DNA of 64,000 nt, from positions 1-64,000 of the forward strand of contig NZ_JAAAMU010000026.1 of assembly GCF_009909195.1 (NCBI RefSeq). The letters are read 5' to 3'. Positions 17,785 to 26,344 of the stretch are shown here, one piece after another; the first letter of the stretch is position 1; the number at the start of each line of letters is the position of its first letter. The notes beneath the pieces are model-generated. The model saw nothing but the letters and a program-made list of their open reading frames with translations. It was not told the DNA's origin and did no database searches. Position numbers and translations under genes: made by a program. This stretch comes from Paenibacillus sacheonensis (lineage in GTDB: Bacteria; Bacillota; Bacilli; Paenibacillales; Paenibacillaceae).

Positions 17785-18399
17785 TTAGTCGCAGTTGCCG
17801 CTGGCGGCGTCCGCCTCCGGCTCGCGCACATAAACCGCACGTTCCCCGCCGATCAACTTCGGCCTCGTGAAGGCCATCGTCAAATGAGCGGACCCGATCG
17901 AACGAACGGATGGGCGCACCGGTACCGCAACGCGCTTCAAATGCATGCCGATGAACGTGTCGCCGATATCGATGCCGGCATGCGCCTGCACGGTTTCGAC
18001 GAGGCACGCGTCAGGCAGCGCGCGGAACGCATAGGCTGCCATGGAGCCGCCCGCTTTCCGCACCGGGACGGCCGATACGAGCTCAAGCCCGTACCGCTCC
18101 GCCGCTTCGCGTTCGATGACAAGCGCCCTGTTCAAATGCTCGCAGCATTGAAAGACCGGGTAAAAGCCAAGCTCGCGCCGCACAGCTTCGATGCCGGCAT
18201 AGATCGCCTCCGCCGTCTCCAGCGTGCCGGACGTGCCGATCCGCTGGCCAAGCACCTCGCTCGTGGACACGCCCACGACGAGCAATTGCCCTTGCCGGAG
18301 GTTCCCGGCCTCCGCCAGCTCGCGCACGGCCGTCTCCACGTCACTCGTCAGTCGCGCCGGCTGCCAAGCCGCTTCCGTATCCATATGGCTCACGGTCAT
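17785..18399 (-). CDS. ywlG: TIGR01440/UPF0340 family protein (YwlG)
   Basis: The 204-residue protein shows the family segments LLVVGVSTSEVLGQRIGT, FQCCEHLNRALVIE and GIDIGDTFIGMHLKRVAVPVR, and lies between rpiB and glyA as ywlG does in Bacillus subtilis. No biochemical function is established for the family. The ATG at 18399 is only 3 bp from GGAG, so a GTG at 18393 may be the real start. The stop of rpiB lies 8 bp upstream, so the two genes are cotranscribed. Confidence 0.88.
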   Translation of the reverse strand: MTVSHMDTEAAWQPARLTSDVETAVRELAEAGNLRQGQLLVVGVSTSEVLGQRIGTSGTLETAEAIYAGIEAVRRELGFYPVFQCCEHLNRALVIEREAAERYGLELVSAVPVRKAGGSMAAYAFRALPDACLVETVQAHAGIDIGDTFIGMHLKRVAVPVRPSVRSIGSAHLTMAFTRPKLIGGERAVYVREPEADAASGNCD

Positions 18400-18406
18400 C
18401 CGCTCC

Positions 18407-18874
18407 TTATTCCGCGTGCGCGGGATGCGCGTATTTCGCTTCGATCTGCTTCACTTTGCCCAAACGGCCGACATGACGCTCGCCGCCCGAGAACGGCGTT
18501 TCCAGCCAGATGCGGATGATTTCCTGCGCGATGCCCGGTCCGATGACGCGCTCGCCCATGGCCAGCACGTTGGTGTCGTTGTGGTCGCGCGTCGCTTGCG
18601 CCGAGAACATGTCGTGCACGAGCGCGCAGCGGATGCCCGTTACTTTGTTCGCGGCGATCGACATTCCGATGCCCGTGCCGCAAATGAGAATACCCCGATC
18701 AGCTTTCCCTTGCGCGACCAGCTCGCATACCGGCAGCGCGTAATCCGGATAATCGACGGACTGCTCGCAGTCGCAGCCGACATCCTCCACTTCATGGCCC
18801 AGCGATTGAATGAATGGGACAACGACTTCCTTTAGGCTGAAGCCCCCGTGGTCTGCTCCGATGGCGATTTTCAT
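18407..18874 (-). CDS. rpiB: Ribose-5-phosphate isomerase B
   Basis: The 155-residue protein begins KIAIGADHGGFSLKE and retains GILICGTGIGMSIAANK, the catalytic Cys/Thr loop of RpiB, plus RCALVHDMFSA with the active-site His. It interconverts ribose-5-phosphate and ribulose-5-phosphate. It corresponds to ywlF of Bacillus subtilis and sits in the same cluster. Confidence 0.95.
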   Translation of the reverse strand: MKIAIGADHGGFSLKEVVVPFIQSLGHEVEDVGCDCEQSVDYPDYALPVCELVAQGKADRGILICGTGIGMSIAANKVTGIRCALVHDMFSAQATRDHNDTNVLAMGERVIGPGIAQEIIRIWLETPFSGGERHVGRLGKVKQIEAKYAHPAHAE

Positions 18875-18964
18875 CCTGCATATACCTCCCGATTGAGACC
18901 GCGCGATGGCGGAAATTGTCGATTCGCAATGGTTCTAGTATACCTGATTTCGCCGGAAAAGACG

Positions 18965-19000
18965 AAAAAAGAGCAAGCATGCTTACGCACGCTGCTCTTT
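18965..19000 (-). terminator. Terminator after ywlE
   Basis: AAAGAGCAGC pairs with GCTTGCTCTTT with a T-rich tail on the minus strand. It lies between the ywlE stop (19150) and the rpiB start (18874), separating the two. Confidence 0.75.
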
Positions 19001-19149
19001 GCCCAGGCGACCGGCCGTATGATCCGATGCTCCACCGTGGTTGGACCCACTTTCGTCGCCAGTTACATCGGAAACCGTCTTTAATTGCTTTTATCATACC
19101 GGATCATGCCGGCAAAATCAATCCATTCCGGGCGAAATGCCCCACCCAA

Positions 19150-19731
19150 TTATTTACGCTGCTGCAGCCGGTCGAGCAGCTTGTGAAGGGCTTTCTCGAT
19201 CTCCGCTGCGCTCTCTTCGTAAATCTGAACCGAGCCGCCGAAGGGATCGGCGATGTCGAAGCTCGGGATGCCGGCTTCCAGCTCGAGCAGCCTGCGGCGC
19301 TCCGCGTCCGTCAGCTGCCCGCCGAGCGCCTGCTTCATTTGGAAATCCGTATACAAGCTCTCCAGCTCCGCGATTCGCCGCTGCCCCTCTTCGTCCTGGT
19401 GCACGAATTCCAGCAGCGTATGCGTCTTATCGACGGCCGCAGGGAAGCGCTGGAGCAGATGCCGCTTATGGCTGGCCGTCATCGTCAAGATAAGATCCGC
19501 CCAAGTGATCGATCCGCTCTCGAGCGCAGTAGACCCGTTATTATGATGAATGTCCCGCCTGCGAAGCACGGACTGCGCGTTCGTCGATACTGGCAGCCCG
19601 TCGACCGTGGATACGCCGGCGGAGCGGACCTCCAGGGACACGCCGCGCTTCTGGGCAAGCGACCGAAGCATCGCCTCCGCCATGGGCGAGCGGCAAGTGT
19701 TGCCGGTACATACGAATAAAATCCGTTTCAT
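19150..19731 (-). CDS. ywlE: Low-molecular-weight protein arginine phosphatase-like (YwlE)
   Basis: The 193-residue protein starts with the P-loop ILFVCTGNTCRSPMAEAML (C-x5-R). The Thr in GNTCRS is the residue that gives YwlE its preference for phospho-arginine over phospho-tyrosine. The general acid aspartate is in DIADPFGGS. It should reverse McsB-dependent arginine phosphorylation. It is about 40 residues longer than B. subtilis YwlE, mainly by a central charged insert and a C-terminal helix. Confidence 0.88.
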   Translation of the reverse strand: MKRILFVCTGNTCRSPMAEAMLRSLAQKRGVSLEVRSAGVSTVDGLPVSTNAQSVLRRRDIHHNNGSTALESGSITWADLILTMTASHKRHLLQRFPAAVDKTHTLLEFVHQDEEGQRRIAELESLYTDFQMKQALGGQLTDAERRRLLELEAGIPSFDIADPFGGSVQIYEESAAEIEKALHKLLDRLQQRK

Positions 19732-19771
19732 GCGAGAGCCCTCCTCTAAGTTGATGGCAGGCTTGCTGCCT

Positions 19772-20365
19772 TCAGAATATGATTAACAGCCCAAACGTAA
19801 ATAGAATGACCCCGCCGATCGCTTCCCCGTATTCGCCGAGGCTGGAGCTGACCCTGCGGCCGAGCATCAATCCCGCGATGGACATGCAGCCGCCGGCCAA
19901 GCCGAACAGCAGCACCGCGACCAGCATATCCACGGCGAACATGCCGAGCGAGAGACCGACCGAGAACGAATCGATGCTGACGCTGAGCGCGAAGATCAGC
20001 ATGCCCCAGCCGCTGCGGGGATTAATCGACGTCACCGCCCCGCCGCGGAGCGAGGTGTAAATCATATGGCCGCCGAGCAAGAGCAGCAGCCCGCCCCCGG
20101 CCAAAGCGGCTACGCTGCCAAGCAGCGCGCCGACGTAATTGCCCGTGAAAATGCCCATCACCGGCATCAAGATATGAAAAAGCGCGATAAGCGCGCTCAG
20201 CTTGAGAATGTCCAGCAGCCGAATGCCTTTGAGCCCGATGCCCACGCCTAGCGAAAATGCATCCATCCCGAGTGCCAGCGCGATAATGACCAGCGTCATC
20301 AACTGCCCCGCGTGCATGCCCGTCTCCACCATGCCGAACCACTCCCTGTCCATAATCTCATCCAA
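19772..20365 (-). CDS. mntP: Manganese efflux pump MntP (YwlD-like)
   Basis: The 197-residue, six-helix membrane protein contains the two intramembrane acidic motifs of the family, LGMDAFSLGVGIG and VSIDSFSVGLSLG, arranged as an internal duplication. It exports Mn2+ and lowers manganese toxicity. The first ATG is uncertain; internal ATGs at codons 5 and 12 are possible. Its place between ywlC and ywlE matches ywlD. I see no yybP-ykoY type riboswitch nearby. Confidence 0.9.
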   Translation of the reverse strand: MDEIMDREWFGMVETGMHAGQLMTLVIIALALGMDAFSLGVGIGLKGIRLLDILKLSALIALFHILMPVMGIFTGNYVGALLGSVAALAGGGLLLLLGGHMIYTSLRGGAVTSINPRSGWGMLIFALSVSIDSFSVGLSLGMFAVDMLVAVLLFGLAGGCMSIAGLMLGRRVSSSLGEYGEAIGGVILFTFGLLIIF

Positions 20366-20726
20366 GCATATGCGGACAAGGTTGGAAAGATGACCGGAAG
20401 GGCTGGTTGGATTGGCGGGAAGGGTGGTTGGATTGGCAAGAAAGCTGGTTAAAGGCTGAGACGGCGATTCTAAGCGAAGGCAGTTTAGCGGAACGGTCAG
20501 GCTAGCGCGATGGGCAGGCTAGCGACGGGCGACATGCAATGGCCAGTGGCGAGTTGTGAGCCGTTATTCAAAGCGTTCTGCCGCGTGGGGCTGCGCAATT
20601 CGTGCAGCAGACCCTAGCCAGCGAAGCCTGGGATGAAGTGCTGCCGGTGACTTGCCAATGTAGTGCACCTCTTGGCTCGATTCGGCTTGGCTTGCGGCGC
20701 CGGCAGGCTGCGGCGCGACAGCCGCG
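20366..20726. other. Intergenic region with short imperfect direct repeats
   Basis: No convincing gene, promoter or terminator is visible in 361 bp. Positions 20396-20456 carry two or three imperfect copies of a 25-bp GGCTGGTTGGATTGGC-containing unit. Open frames here on the minus strand are overhangs from another frame of ywlC. Confidence 0.5.
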
Positions 20727-21833
20727 TTAGACGCGGACGACCGCGTGGCCGGCTGCTTTGGCCAGGCGGTTCATGAGCGCGTGCCCGATGCCCTGCTCGG
20801 GGCACGTCTCGGCCCAGATGCGCTGCACGCCCTGCGCATCGAACTCGCGCAGCGAGGTATATAAGCCGTGCGCGGCGGTGTCGAGCCGCGCCAGGCTGCC
20901 GACGACGAGCACGCAGTCGGCGTCGTACCGGGCGGCATGCTCGGCAAAGGCGAGCACGCCCGTCCGCTCGCCGCTCTCGCGCGCCCTGCGGACGGCGGCA
21001 TTGATCCAATCGGCGACCGCGCCCGGTTCGCCCTTGACCAGCTGCATCTGCCCTTGCGGCGCATAATGCGCGTACTTCATGCCGGGGGACCGCGGCGCCT
21101 GCCCGGCTGCCGCATCCTCCGCGGCTTCGGGCGCGGCGACGGCGTCGTAGACGACCGTCGCTCCGGCTTCCTGGAGGTCCTCGGCGGTGACCCCGCCCGG
21201 GCGCAGGATCCGTACGGTGCCGCCATCCACGACCTCGACGACGGTGGACTCCAGTCCCACGCCGGCGGCGCCGCCGTCGACAATGCCGTCGATCCGGCCG
21301 CTCAGGTCGCCCCGCACATGCGCGGCCAGCGTCGGACTCGGACGGCCGGAACGATTCGCGCTCGGCGCGGCGAGCGGGCAGCCCGATTCCGCGATCAGCG
21401 CGAGCGCCACGGGATGCGCAGGCATGCGCACTGCCACCGTATCGAGGCCTGCCGTGACGCGCGCCGATACCGCGCCGGGCTTCACGGGCAGCACGATCGT
21501 CAGCGGCCCCGGCCAAAACCGGTCCATGAGCCGATCCGCCAACGCGCCAGCTCCCTCCGCCGCAAGCGGAAGCGTCAGCTCTGCGAGCTGCGCGAGGTCC
21601 GAGATATGGACGATGAGCGGATTGTCCGAAGGCCTGCCTTTGGCCTCGAAGATCCGCGCCACCGCATCCGTCCGGCGAGCGTCCGCGCCAAGACCATACA
21701 CCGTCTCCGTCGGAAAGGCGACGGCGCCTCCCGCTCGCAGCAATTCCGCGGCCGCTCGCAACTGCTCACGATCCGGATCCTGGCTGTCCACGCGCCAAAA
21801 GCTTGTATTTCGTAGAGGTACATTCATATTCAC
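20727..21833 (-). CDS. ywlC: L-threonylcarbamoyladenylate synthase (Sua5/YwlC)
   Basis: The 368-residue protein has the YrdC-type N-terminal domain with AFPTETVYGLGADA, KGRPSDNPLIVHI and AAPSANRSGRPSPT, and a C-terminal Sua5 domain from ~residue 240 (YAHYAPQGQMQLV onwards). It makes threonylcarbamoyl-AMP from threonine, bicarbonate and ATP for t6A37 of tRNA. The GTG at 21833 lies 8 bp after GGAG. It sits between spoIIR and mntP, the usual position. Confidence 0.95.
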   Translation of the reverse strand: MNMNVPLRNTSFWRVDSQDPDREQLRAAAELLRAGGAVAFPTETVYGLGADARRTDAVARIFEAKGRPSDNPLIVHISDLAQLAELTLPLAAEGAGALADRLMDRFWPGPLTIVLPVKPGAVSARVTAGLDTVAVRMPAHPVALALIAESGCPLAAPSANRSGRPSPTLAAHVRGDLSGRIDGIVDGGAAGVGLESTVVEVVDGGTVRILRPGGVTAEDLQEAGATVVYDAVAAPEAAEDAAAGQAPRSPGMKYAHYAPQGQMQLVKGEPGAVADWINAAVRRARESGERTGVLAFAEHAARYDADCVLVVGSLARLDTAAHGLYTSLREFDAQGVQRIWAETCPEQGIGHALMNRLAKAAGHAVVRV

Positions 21834-21931
21834 GTTCGTTTCTCCAGCTTCTGCAAAAATGCTTCTTTTTATAGCTATTATACCATACGCGTTACCGCAT
21901 GAAACAAAGCAGGCCCGCTCACGGCTGCCTA

Positions 21932-21971
21932 TAAAAAAATCAGGCCCATTCGCATAACGCGAGTGAGCCTG
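21932..21971 (-). terminator. Terminator of spoIIR
   Basis: On the minus strand CAGGCTCACTCGC pairs imperfectly with GCGAATGGGCCTG, followed by seven T. It lies just beyond the spoIIR stop. Confidence 0.85.
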
Positions 21972-21981
21972 TCGTCCATCA

Positions 21982-22728
21982 TTAGCTGAACAGATGTTTG
22001 ATGAAGCTGAAGATCGATTTGAGCAGCTCCCACAGGAAAAACTTCACTTCCGGCTGCTGCGGCGCGCCGTTGTCGCTACCGTCTACCGCAGAGGCCTTCG
22101 CGTCTGTTTGCTTGACGTTTGCTGCGTTGTCCACTTGTTTATTGCTGTCATTCCCGGTATCGCCCGCTTTTGATGCCGCTGTCGTCACGGCTGCCGTCGC
22201 CGGGGTTGATGATTCGCCGCTCACGGCGTCCACGAAGCAAAGAGGAGGAAACAGCACGCACCACCAGTTCTGTCCGGCACCTGCGCCGAGGGTAATACGA
22301 AGCGCTTCATAGTTGCCGGCCGGGTAAACTTCCGTACCGTATATTTTGGTGGGGAACGGGACGATCCCGAGTTCCGCCTTGTATCCGTAGTGGAATCCGC
22401 GCGCTTGGAGCTTCGCGGCAATCAGAGTATTGATGTCGCCTATGCGGGCGTTGATCGTGCTGCGGGCTTCTTCGATCGTTTGGGGACCGGTAACCCAGGT
22501 TTTCATTTCCTCGACGATCGCATCGCGAACCTCGCGCTTGACCAGTTGGTCCATCGCGCTATCGGAATTCGCGAGAATGCGCAGGCGGATGGATTCCGAA
22601 GGGATGCTGCCGCCGGCAATCGCCGCGTCTGCACGCTGGAGCTCCCAGCTCATGAGAAGAATTGCCGCAATCAGAACAACGTAGCCGTACACCGGACGAT
22701 AAGGAAAACGGGAATAAGTGCGGATCAT
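21982..22728 (-). CDS. spoIIR: Stage II sporulation protein R
   Basis: The 248-residue protein has an N-terminal membrane/signal segment (residues ~13-32). The SpoIIR core includes ESIRLRILANSDS, YGTEVYPAGNYEALRITLG and QNWWCVLFPPLCFVD. SpoIIR is made in the forespore and secreted to activate SpoIIGA, which processes pro-sigma-E in the mother cell. The ATG at 22728 follows AAAGGAG; an upstream in-frame start lacks a site. The C-terminal third is a low-complexity Thr/Ala/Asp linker ending in a hydrophobic helix, longer than in B. subtilis. This is clear evidence for a sporulating host. Confidence 0.95.
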   Translation of the reverse strand: MIRTYSRFPYRPVYGYVVLIAAILLMSWELQRADAAIAGGSIPSESIRLRILANSDSAMDQLVKREVRDAIVEEMKTWVTGPQTIEEARSTINARIGDINTLIAAKLQARGFHYGYKAELGIVPFPTKIYGTEVYPAGNYEALRITLGAGAGQNWWCVLFPPLCFVDAVSGESSTPATAAVTTAASKAGDTGNDSNKQVDNAANVKQTDAKASAVDGSDNGAPQQPEVKFFLWELLKSIFSFIKHLFS

Positions 22729-22839
22729 TTGACACAAGCTCCTTTGTGGCACCCGTCGGTGCGGCGGCTTGCGTTCCGGAACGATAATATTCCCATTATG
22801 TCCGGCGATGGCAGTCTCTAAACCTAGCAATCTAGTGAA

Positions 22840-23250
22840 ATTGAGAATCTGTCGGCGGGCGTTGGAGCGGCGGGGGTGCGGCGGGCAAAGGGGTGGGAAG
22901 GCGAAGTTAGTGGCGCCTGGGGCGGGCTGTGGAGTTGCTGGCTCGGCATGGCGGGTTGCGAAGCTGCTTGCGTGCGACGATGGGCTGCGGTGCTGCTGGC
23001 TTGCGAGGATCTGTAGCGAAGCTGTTAACTCCCGGGGCGGTGCTCAAAACTGGCGGCATGAGAAAACGGGCTGCGGAGTTGCTTGCATGCATGGACGGTC
23101 TGAGGAGTAGCTGGCGCGGGAAAACGAGTTGCGAAGCTTTGGCACAAGTCTGCGGGCTGTGAAGCTACTGCACGATGGGACGGGCCTCGGAGCTATGGGA
23201 ACGCGGAAAGACGGGCTACGTAACTGCTAGTACGAGAGGAATGGCTGCGG
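22840..23250. repeat. Degenerate GC-rich repeat tract
   Basis: Imperfect copies of a GGGCTGCGAAGTTGCTTGC-like unit recur about every 30-60 bp (for example near 22923, 22953, 22985, 23072, 23120 and 23153). All frames are poorly gene-like and no ribosome site is seen. Confidence 0.5.
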
Positions 23251-23263
23251 GGCAACCTTCTGT

Positions 23264-23448
23264 CTAACGAATGTCACAAACCTTATTCGTGCGATTTTGC
23301 CTTCTGCCAAACTCTAACGATTACAGGAGAGCTTATTCGTCGAAAAACAGGCCCTAACGAGCGATTCGAGGAGCATTAACGCCTGTGAGATGCGTTAGAA
23401 TTCCAAACGGCTCCAAAACCCGCCAATAAGGCTTCTGAGGATCGTTAG
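23264..23448. repeat. CTAACGA...CTTATTCG dispersed-type repeat, four copies
   Basis: Near-26-bp copies start with CTAACGA and end with CTTATT(C/G)G at 23264-23289, 23314-23339 and, inverted, 23423-23448. A variant lies at 23354-23381. The two outer types face each other and could pair. No coding frame is plausible. Confidence 0.65.
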
Positions 23449-23574
23449 ATTTTTCTCCGTCCTCTTCCGTCCCCCCCAATGTAGCGCGTGCAGACCGAAG
23501 CAGTGATCTAACAACTTCGAACAGAGTCGGGGGACGCGCCCGGACTCGTTATGATGCGGTATGTGTGAATGGCT

Positions 23575-23615
23575 AAAAAGAAAAAGCCAGCCCCGTCGTT
23601 AACAGGTGCCGGCTT
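23575..23615 (-). terminator. Terminator of prmC
   Basis: AAGCCGGCACC pairs with GGGGCTGGCTT around a short loop, followed by TTTTTCTTTTT on the minus strand, 36 bp after the prmC stop. Confidence 0.88.
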
Positions 23616-23650
23616 AGCGTACCTCTATCGCGCAGTTATCGCCGCGCGTT

Positions 23651-24874
23651 CTACTCCACCGCCAGCACATGGCGGTCGATGCCCGCATAGTCAGGGATGA
23701 TGCGGACTTCGCGCCAAGCGCCGATGCCGCGCAGCAGGTCGGCGACCGCCTCGGCCTGGCCGATGCCGAGCTCGAAGCCGACGATGCGCGGCAGCGCGGA
23801 GAGCTGCGAGAGCTGCTCCGCCATGCGGCGGTACGGCGTAAGGCCGTCGTCGCCGCCGTCGAGCGCGAGCCGCGGCTCGTGATCGCGCACCTCCGGCTGC
23901 AGGCCGGCAATGTCGCCCGCCGGTATATACGGCGGGTTGGAGACGAGCACGTCGATGCGCAGGCCGGCTACGCCTCCGGCCGCGCCATCGACGCTGCCGG
24001 GCCGCGGCTGCGCGAACGGCCCGAGCAGGTCGCCCTGCACGAACGTCATGCGCGCGGCCGCTTCATGGCTCGCCGCGTTCGTGCGGGCGACCGCCAGCGC
24101 GTCCGGCGACAGGTCGGACGCGCACACCCGCCATCGCGGACGCAGCGTCGCCAGCGTCACGCCGATGGCGCCGCTGCCCGTGCCGACGTCGACGACCGTC
24201 GGCACGGCAGCGCTGGCCGCGGCAAGCGGCTCGCTCCCGATCTCCGCAGCTGATGCAGCCTCACCGGCTCCCTCGGCACCAGCAGGTCCGTCATCTCCCT
24301 GCTCCCCTGCAGTTCCCGCGGCCGTAGTCCCTAGCGCTTCCGCAGCTCCCCGGGATGCTGTCCCTCCGGCTCCTTCAGTCCCCTCGGCAAACTCAGCTCC
24401 CGACGCCTCCGGCCACAGCCGGTCGGCCGCTTCCAGCACGGCCTCCACGAGCAGCTCCGTCTCCGGCCGCGGGATGAGCACGGCCGGCGTCACCGCGAAC
24501 GGCAAGCCGTAGAACCATTGCTCGCCGATCAGATATTGCACCGGCTCGCCCGCGGCCTTGCGCGAGAGCAGCTCCCGCCACCGCTTATAATGCTGCGGCG
24601 GGAACGGATCCCGCCAATCGCGCAGCAGCTGCGCGCGATCAAGACCCAGCACATGCAGGAGCAGAAGCTCCGCATTGCTGCGCGGTTCCGCGATGCCGCG
24701 CGCCTGCAGCATCGCGGCCGCCTTCAGACAAGCATCCGCGATCGTCATGGGGATGAGCAGCGACACGCCGACCCCCTCTGCTTCCAGCAGCGCAGCCACT
24801 TCTTCGGGAACTCCGCAGTCCCCATCCCGACCGTCCTTATCCGCATCGCTTCCATGATCCTTGTGCTCCGCCAT
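23651..24874 (-). CDS. prmC: Release factor glutamine methyltransferase with a low-complexity insert
   Basis: PrmC methylates the Gln of the GGQ motif in release factors using S-adenosylmethionine. The N-terminal helical domain (DACLKAAAMLQARGI, GEPVQYLIG) and Rossmann domain (VVDVGTGSGAIG, catalytic SNPPYIP) are intact. At ~407 residues it is about 120 longer than usual: an N-terminal charged extension of ~42 residues and a ~67-residue Ala/Gly/Glu/Thr-rich insert just before the SAM-binding strand. GGAG lies 10 bp before the ATG at 24874; later starts at codons 37 and 43 are possible. prfA lies upstream. Confidence 0.92.
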   Translation of the reverse strand: MAEHKDHGSDADKDGRDGDCGVPEEVAALLEAEGVGVSLLIPMTIADACLKAAAMLQARGIAEPRSNAELLLLHVLGLDRAQLLRDWRDPFPPQHYKRWRELLSRKAAGEPVQYLIGEQWFYGLPFAVTPAVLIPRPETELLVEAVLEAADRLWPEASGAEFAEGTEGAGGTASRGAAEALGTTAAGTAGEQGDDGPAGAEGAGEAASAAEIGSEPLAAASAAVPTVVDVGTGSGAIGVTLATLRPRWRVCASDLSPDALAVARTNAASHEAAARMTFVQGDLLGPFAQPRPGSVDGAAGGVAGLRIDVLVSNPPYIPAGDIAGLQPEVRDHEPRLALDGGDDGLTPYRRMAEQLSQLSALPRIVGFELGIGQAEAVADLLRGIGAWREVRIIPDYAGIDRHVLAVE

Positions 24875-24940
24875 ATCCACACCGCTCCTTCCATCCGCGT
24901 ACTCAGCCGTTCAATCCATCTCTCAGCGTCGTGAGGCACC

Positions 24941-25018
24941 AAAAACGGGAGCGTGCCAAGGGGCAGCGCTGATATCGCTTCAGCGTTCTCCCCAAGACTG
25001 CTCCCGTTCATCCCGACT
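24941..25018 (-). terminator. Branched terminator between prfA and prmC
   Basis: On the minus strand an outer 9-bp stem (AACGGGAGC with GCTCCCGTT) encloses a TTGGGG/CCCCTTGG-type stem and an inner CGCTGA/TCAGCG hairpin. A T-run follows. It lies immediately after the prfA stop and could separate or attenuate prmC expression. Confidence 0.75.
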
Positions 25019-25029
25019 ATTGCGGGCGA

Positions 25030-26103
25030 TTACGCCAAGTTCTCGCGTTCCATCAATTCCGTCTGCGCCGTCAAAGTCAGCGCGTTGATGATCTCTTCCA
25101 TGTCGCCGTTCAGCACGGAATCCAGCTTGTGCAGCGTCAGGCCGATGCGGTGATCGGTCACTCGGCTCTGCGGGTAGTTGTACGTGCGGATCCGCTCGCT
25201 GCGGTCGCCCGTGCCCACTTTGCTCTTCCGTTCGCCGGCGTACTTGGCCTCTTCCTCTTGGCGCTTCAAATCCGAGATCCGCGCGCGAAGCACTTGAAGA
25301 GCCTTCGCCTTGTTCTCGTTCTGGGACTTGCCGTCTTGACACTGCGCCATGATGCCCGTCGGCACGTGAAGCACGCGCACGGCGGATTTGGTCGTGTTGA
25401 CGGACTGGCCGCCCGCGCCGCTGGAGCAGTACGTATCGACGCGAATGTCTTTATCGAGAATCTCGACTTCGACCTCTTCCACTTCCGGCATGACGGCTAC
25501 CGTCGACGTCGAAGTGTGGATGCGGCCGCCGGATTCCGTAACCGGAATGCGCTGCACGCGGTGCGCGCCGCTCTCGTATTTCAGCTTGCTGTACGCGCCT
25601 TTGCCCGTCACCATGAAGATGACCTCTTTGAAGCCGCCGAGATCGCTCTCGCTCGCCTCCATCAGCTCCACGCGCCAGCCCTGCGTATCGGCGAATTTCA
25701 TGTACATCCGGTACAAATCCGACGCGAACAAAGCCGCCTCGTCGCCGCCGGCCGCGCCGCGGATCTCGACGATGACGTTCTTGTCGTCGTTCGGGTCCTT
25801 AGGAAGCAGCAGCACGTGAATTTCTTCTTCCAGCTGCGCCATGCGAGCGCTCAGCTCGTCGATCTCCATCTTGACCATCTCGCGCATATCGTCGTCGAGC
25901 TTCTCGTTCTGCATGACCTTCGCATCGTCAAGCTGCTCGGATACCTGCTTGTATTCCATATATGCCGTATAAGTGGGCTGCAAATCCGATTGTTCCTTGG
26001 AGAGCTCGCGCAGTCGCTTCGGTTCGCTTGCCACATCCGGATCGCACAACAGCTCGCTTAACTTCTCGTATCGATCGGCGAGTGCCTGTAAACGGTCCAA
26101 CAC
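25030..26103 (-). CDS. prfA: Peptide chain release factor 1
   Basis: The 357-residue release factor contains the GAGGQSVNTT motif for peptidyl-tRNA hydrolysis and the codon-recognition region with HVPTGIMAQCQDGKSQ. It decodes UAA and UAG. The GTG at 26103 (MLDRLQALADRYEKL) has GAGGTGA 8 bp upstream and matches the family N-terminus. A GTG three codons earlier overlaps the ribosome site. Confidence 0.97.
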   Translation of the reverse strand: MLDRLQALADRYEKLSELLCDPDVASEPKRLRELSKEQSDLQPTYTAYMEYKQVSEQLDDAKVMQNEKLDDDMREMVKMEIDELSARMAQLEEEIHVLLLPKDPNDDKNVIVEIRGAAGGDEAALFASDLYRMYMKFADTQGWRVELMEASESDLGGFKEVIFMVTGKGAYSKLKYESGAHRVQRIPVTESGGRIHTSTSTVAVMPEVEEVEVEILDKDIRVDTYCSSGAGGQSVNTTKSAVRVLHVPTGIMAQCQDGKSQNENKAKALQVLRARISDLKRQEEEAKYAGERKSKVGTGDRSERIRTYNYPQSRVTDHRIGLTLHKLDSVLNGDMEEIINALTLTAQTELMERENLA

Positions 26104-26235
26104 TGTCTTCACCTCTATATTGTTTTAGAATAAATCCAATCTTCGTCTCCCTAGTATAACATAACGCGCCGCATTCCATAAACGTGACAATTTTGGAGAA
26201 TTGGCAGGGATCGCAAGGCAGAGGCAGCCGATCTC

Positions 26236-26321
26236 AAAAAAGGAACCTTCCGTGCGCGGCCGCTGCGGCAGTGTTCGCCCCAGCGGCCGCGCAGACGCCT
26301 TCGCGTCCGACGGAAGATTCC
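26236..26321 (-). terminator. Large two-tier terminator of the nitroreductase gene
   Basis: On the minus strand GGAATCTTCCGT pairs with ACGGAAGGTTCC, and a very strong inner stem GCGCGGCCGCTG/CAGCGGCCGCGC is enclosed. Six T follow. It begins 24 bp after the nitroreductase stop. Confidence 0.9.
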
Positions 26322-26344
26322 CTCTTGCAGGTCATGCAATCGAA

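Noticed and set aside
19772..20726. Manganese (yybP-ykoY) riboswitch upstream of mntP
   Set aside because: I could not find the conserved loop elements in the 361 bp upstream region.
20614..21516. 300-codon Arg/Gly/Ala-rich minus-strand frame overlapping ywlC
   Set aside because: It is another frame of the GC-rich ywlC gene; the Sua5 motifs are in the 20727-21833 frame.
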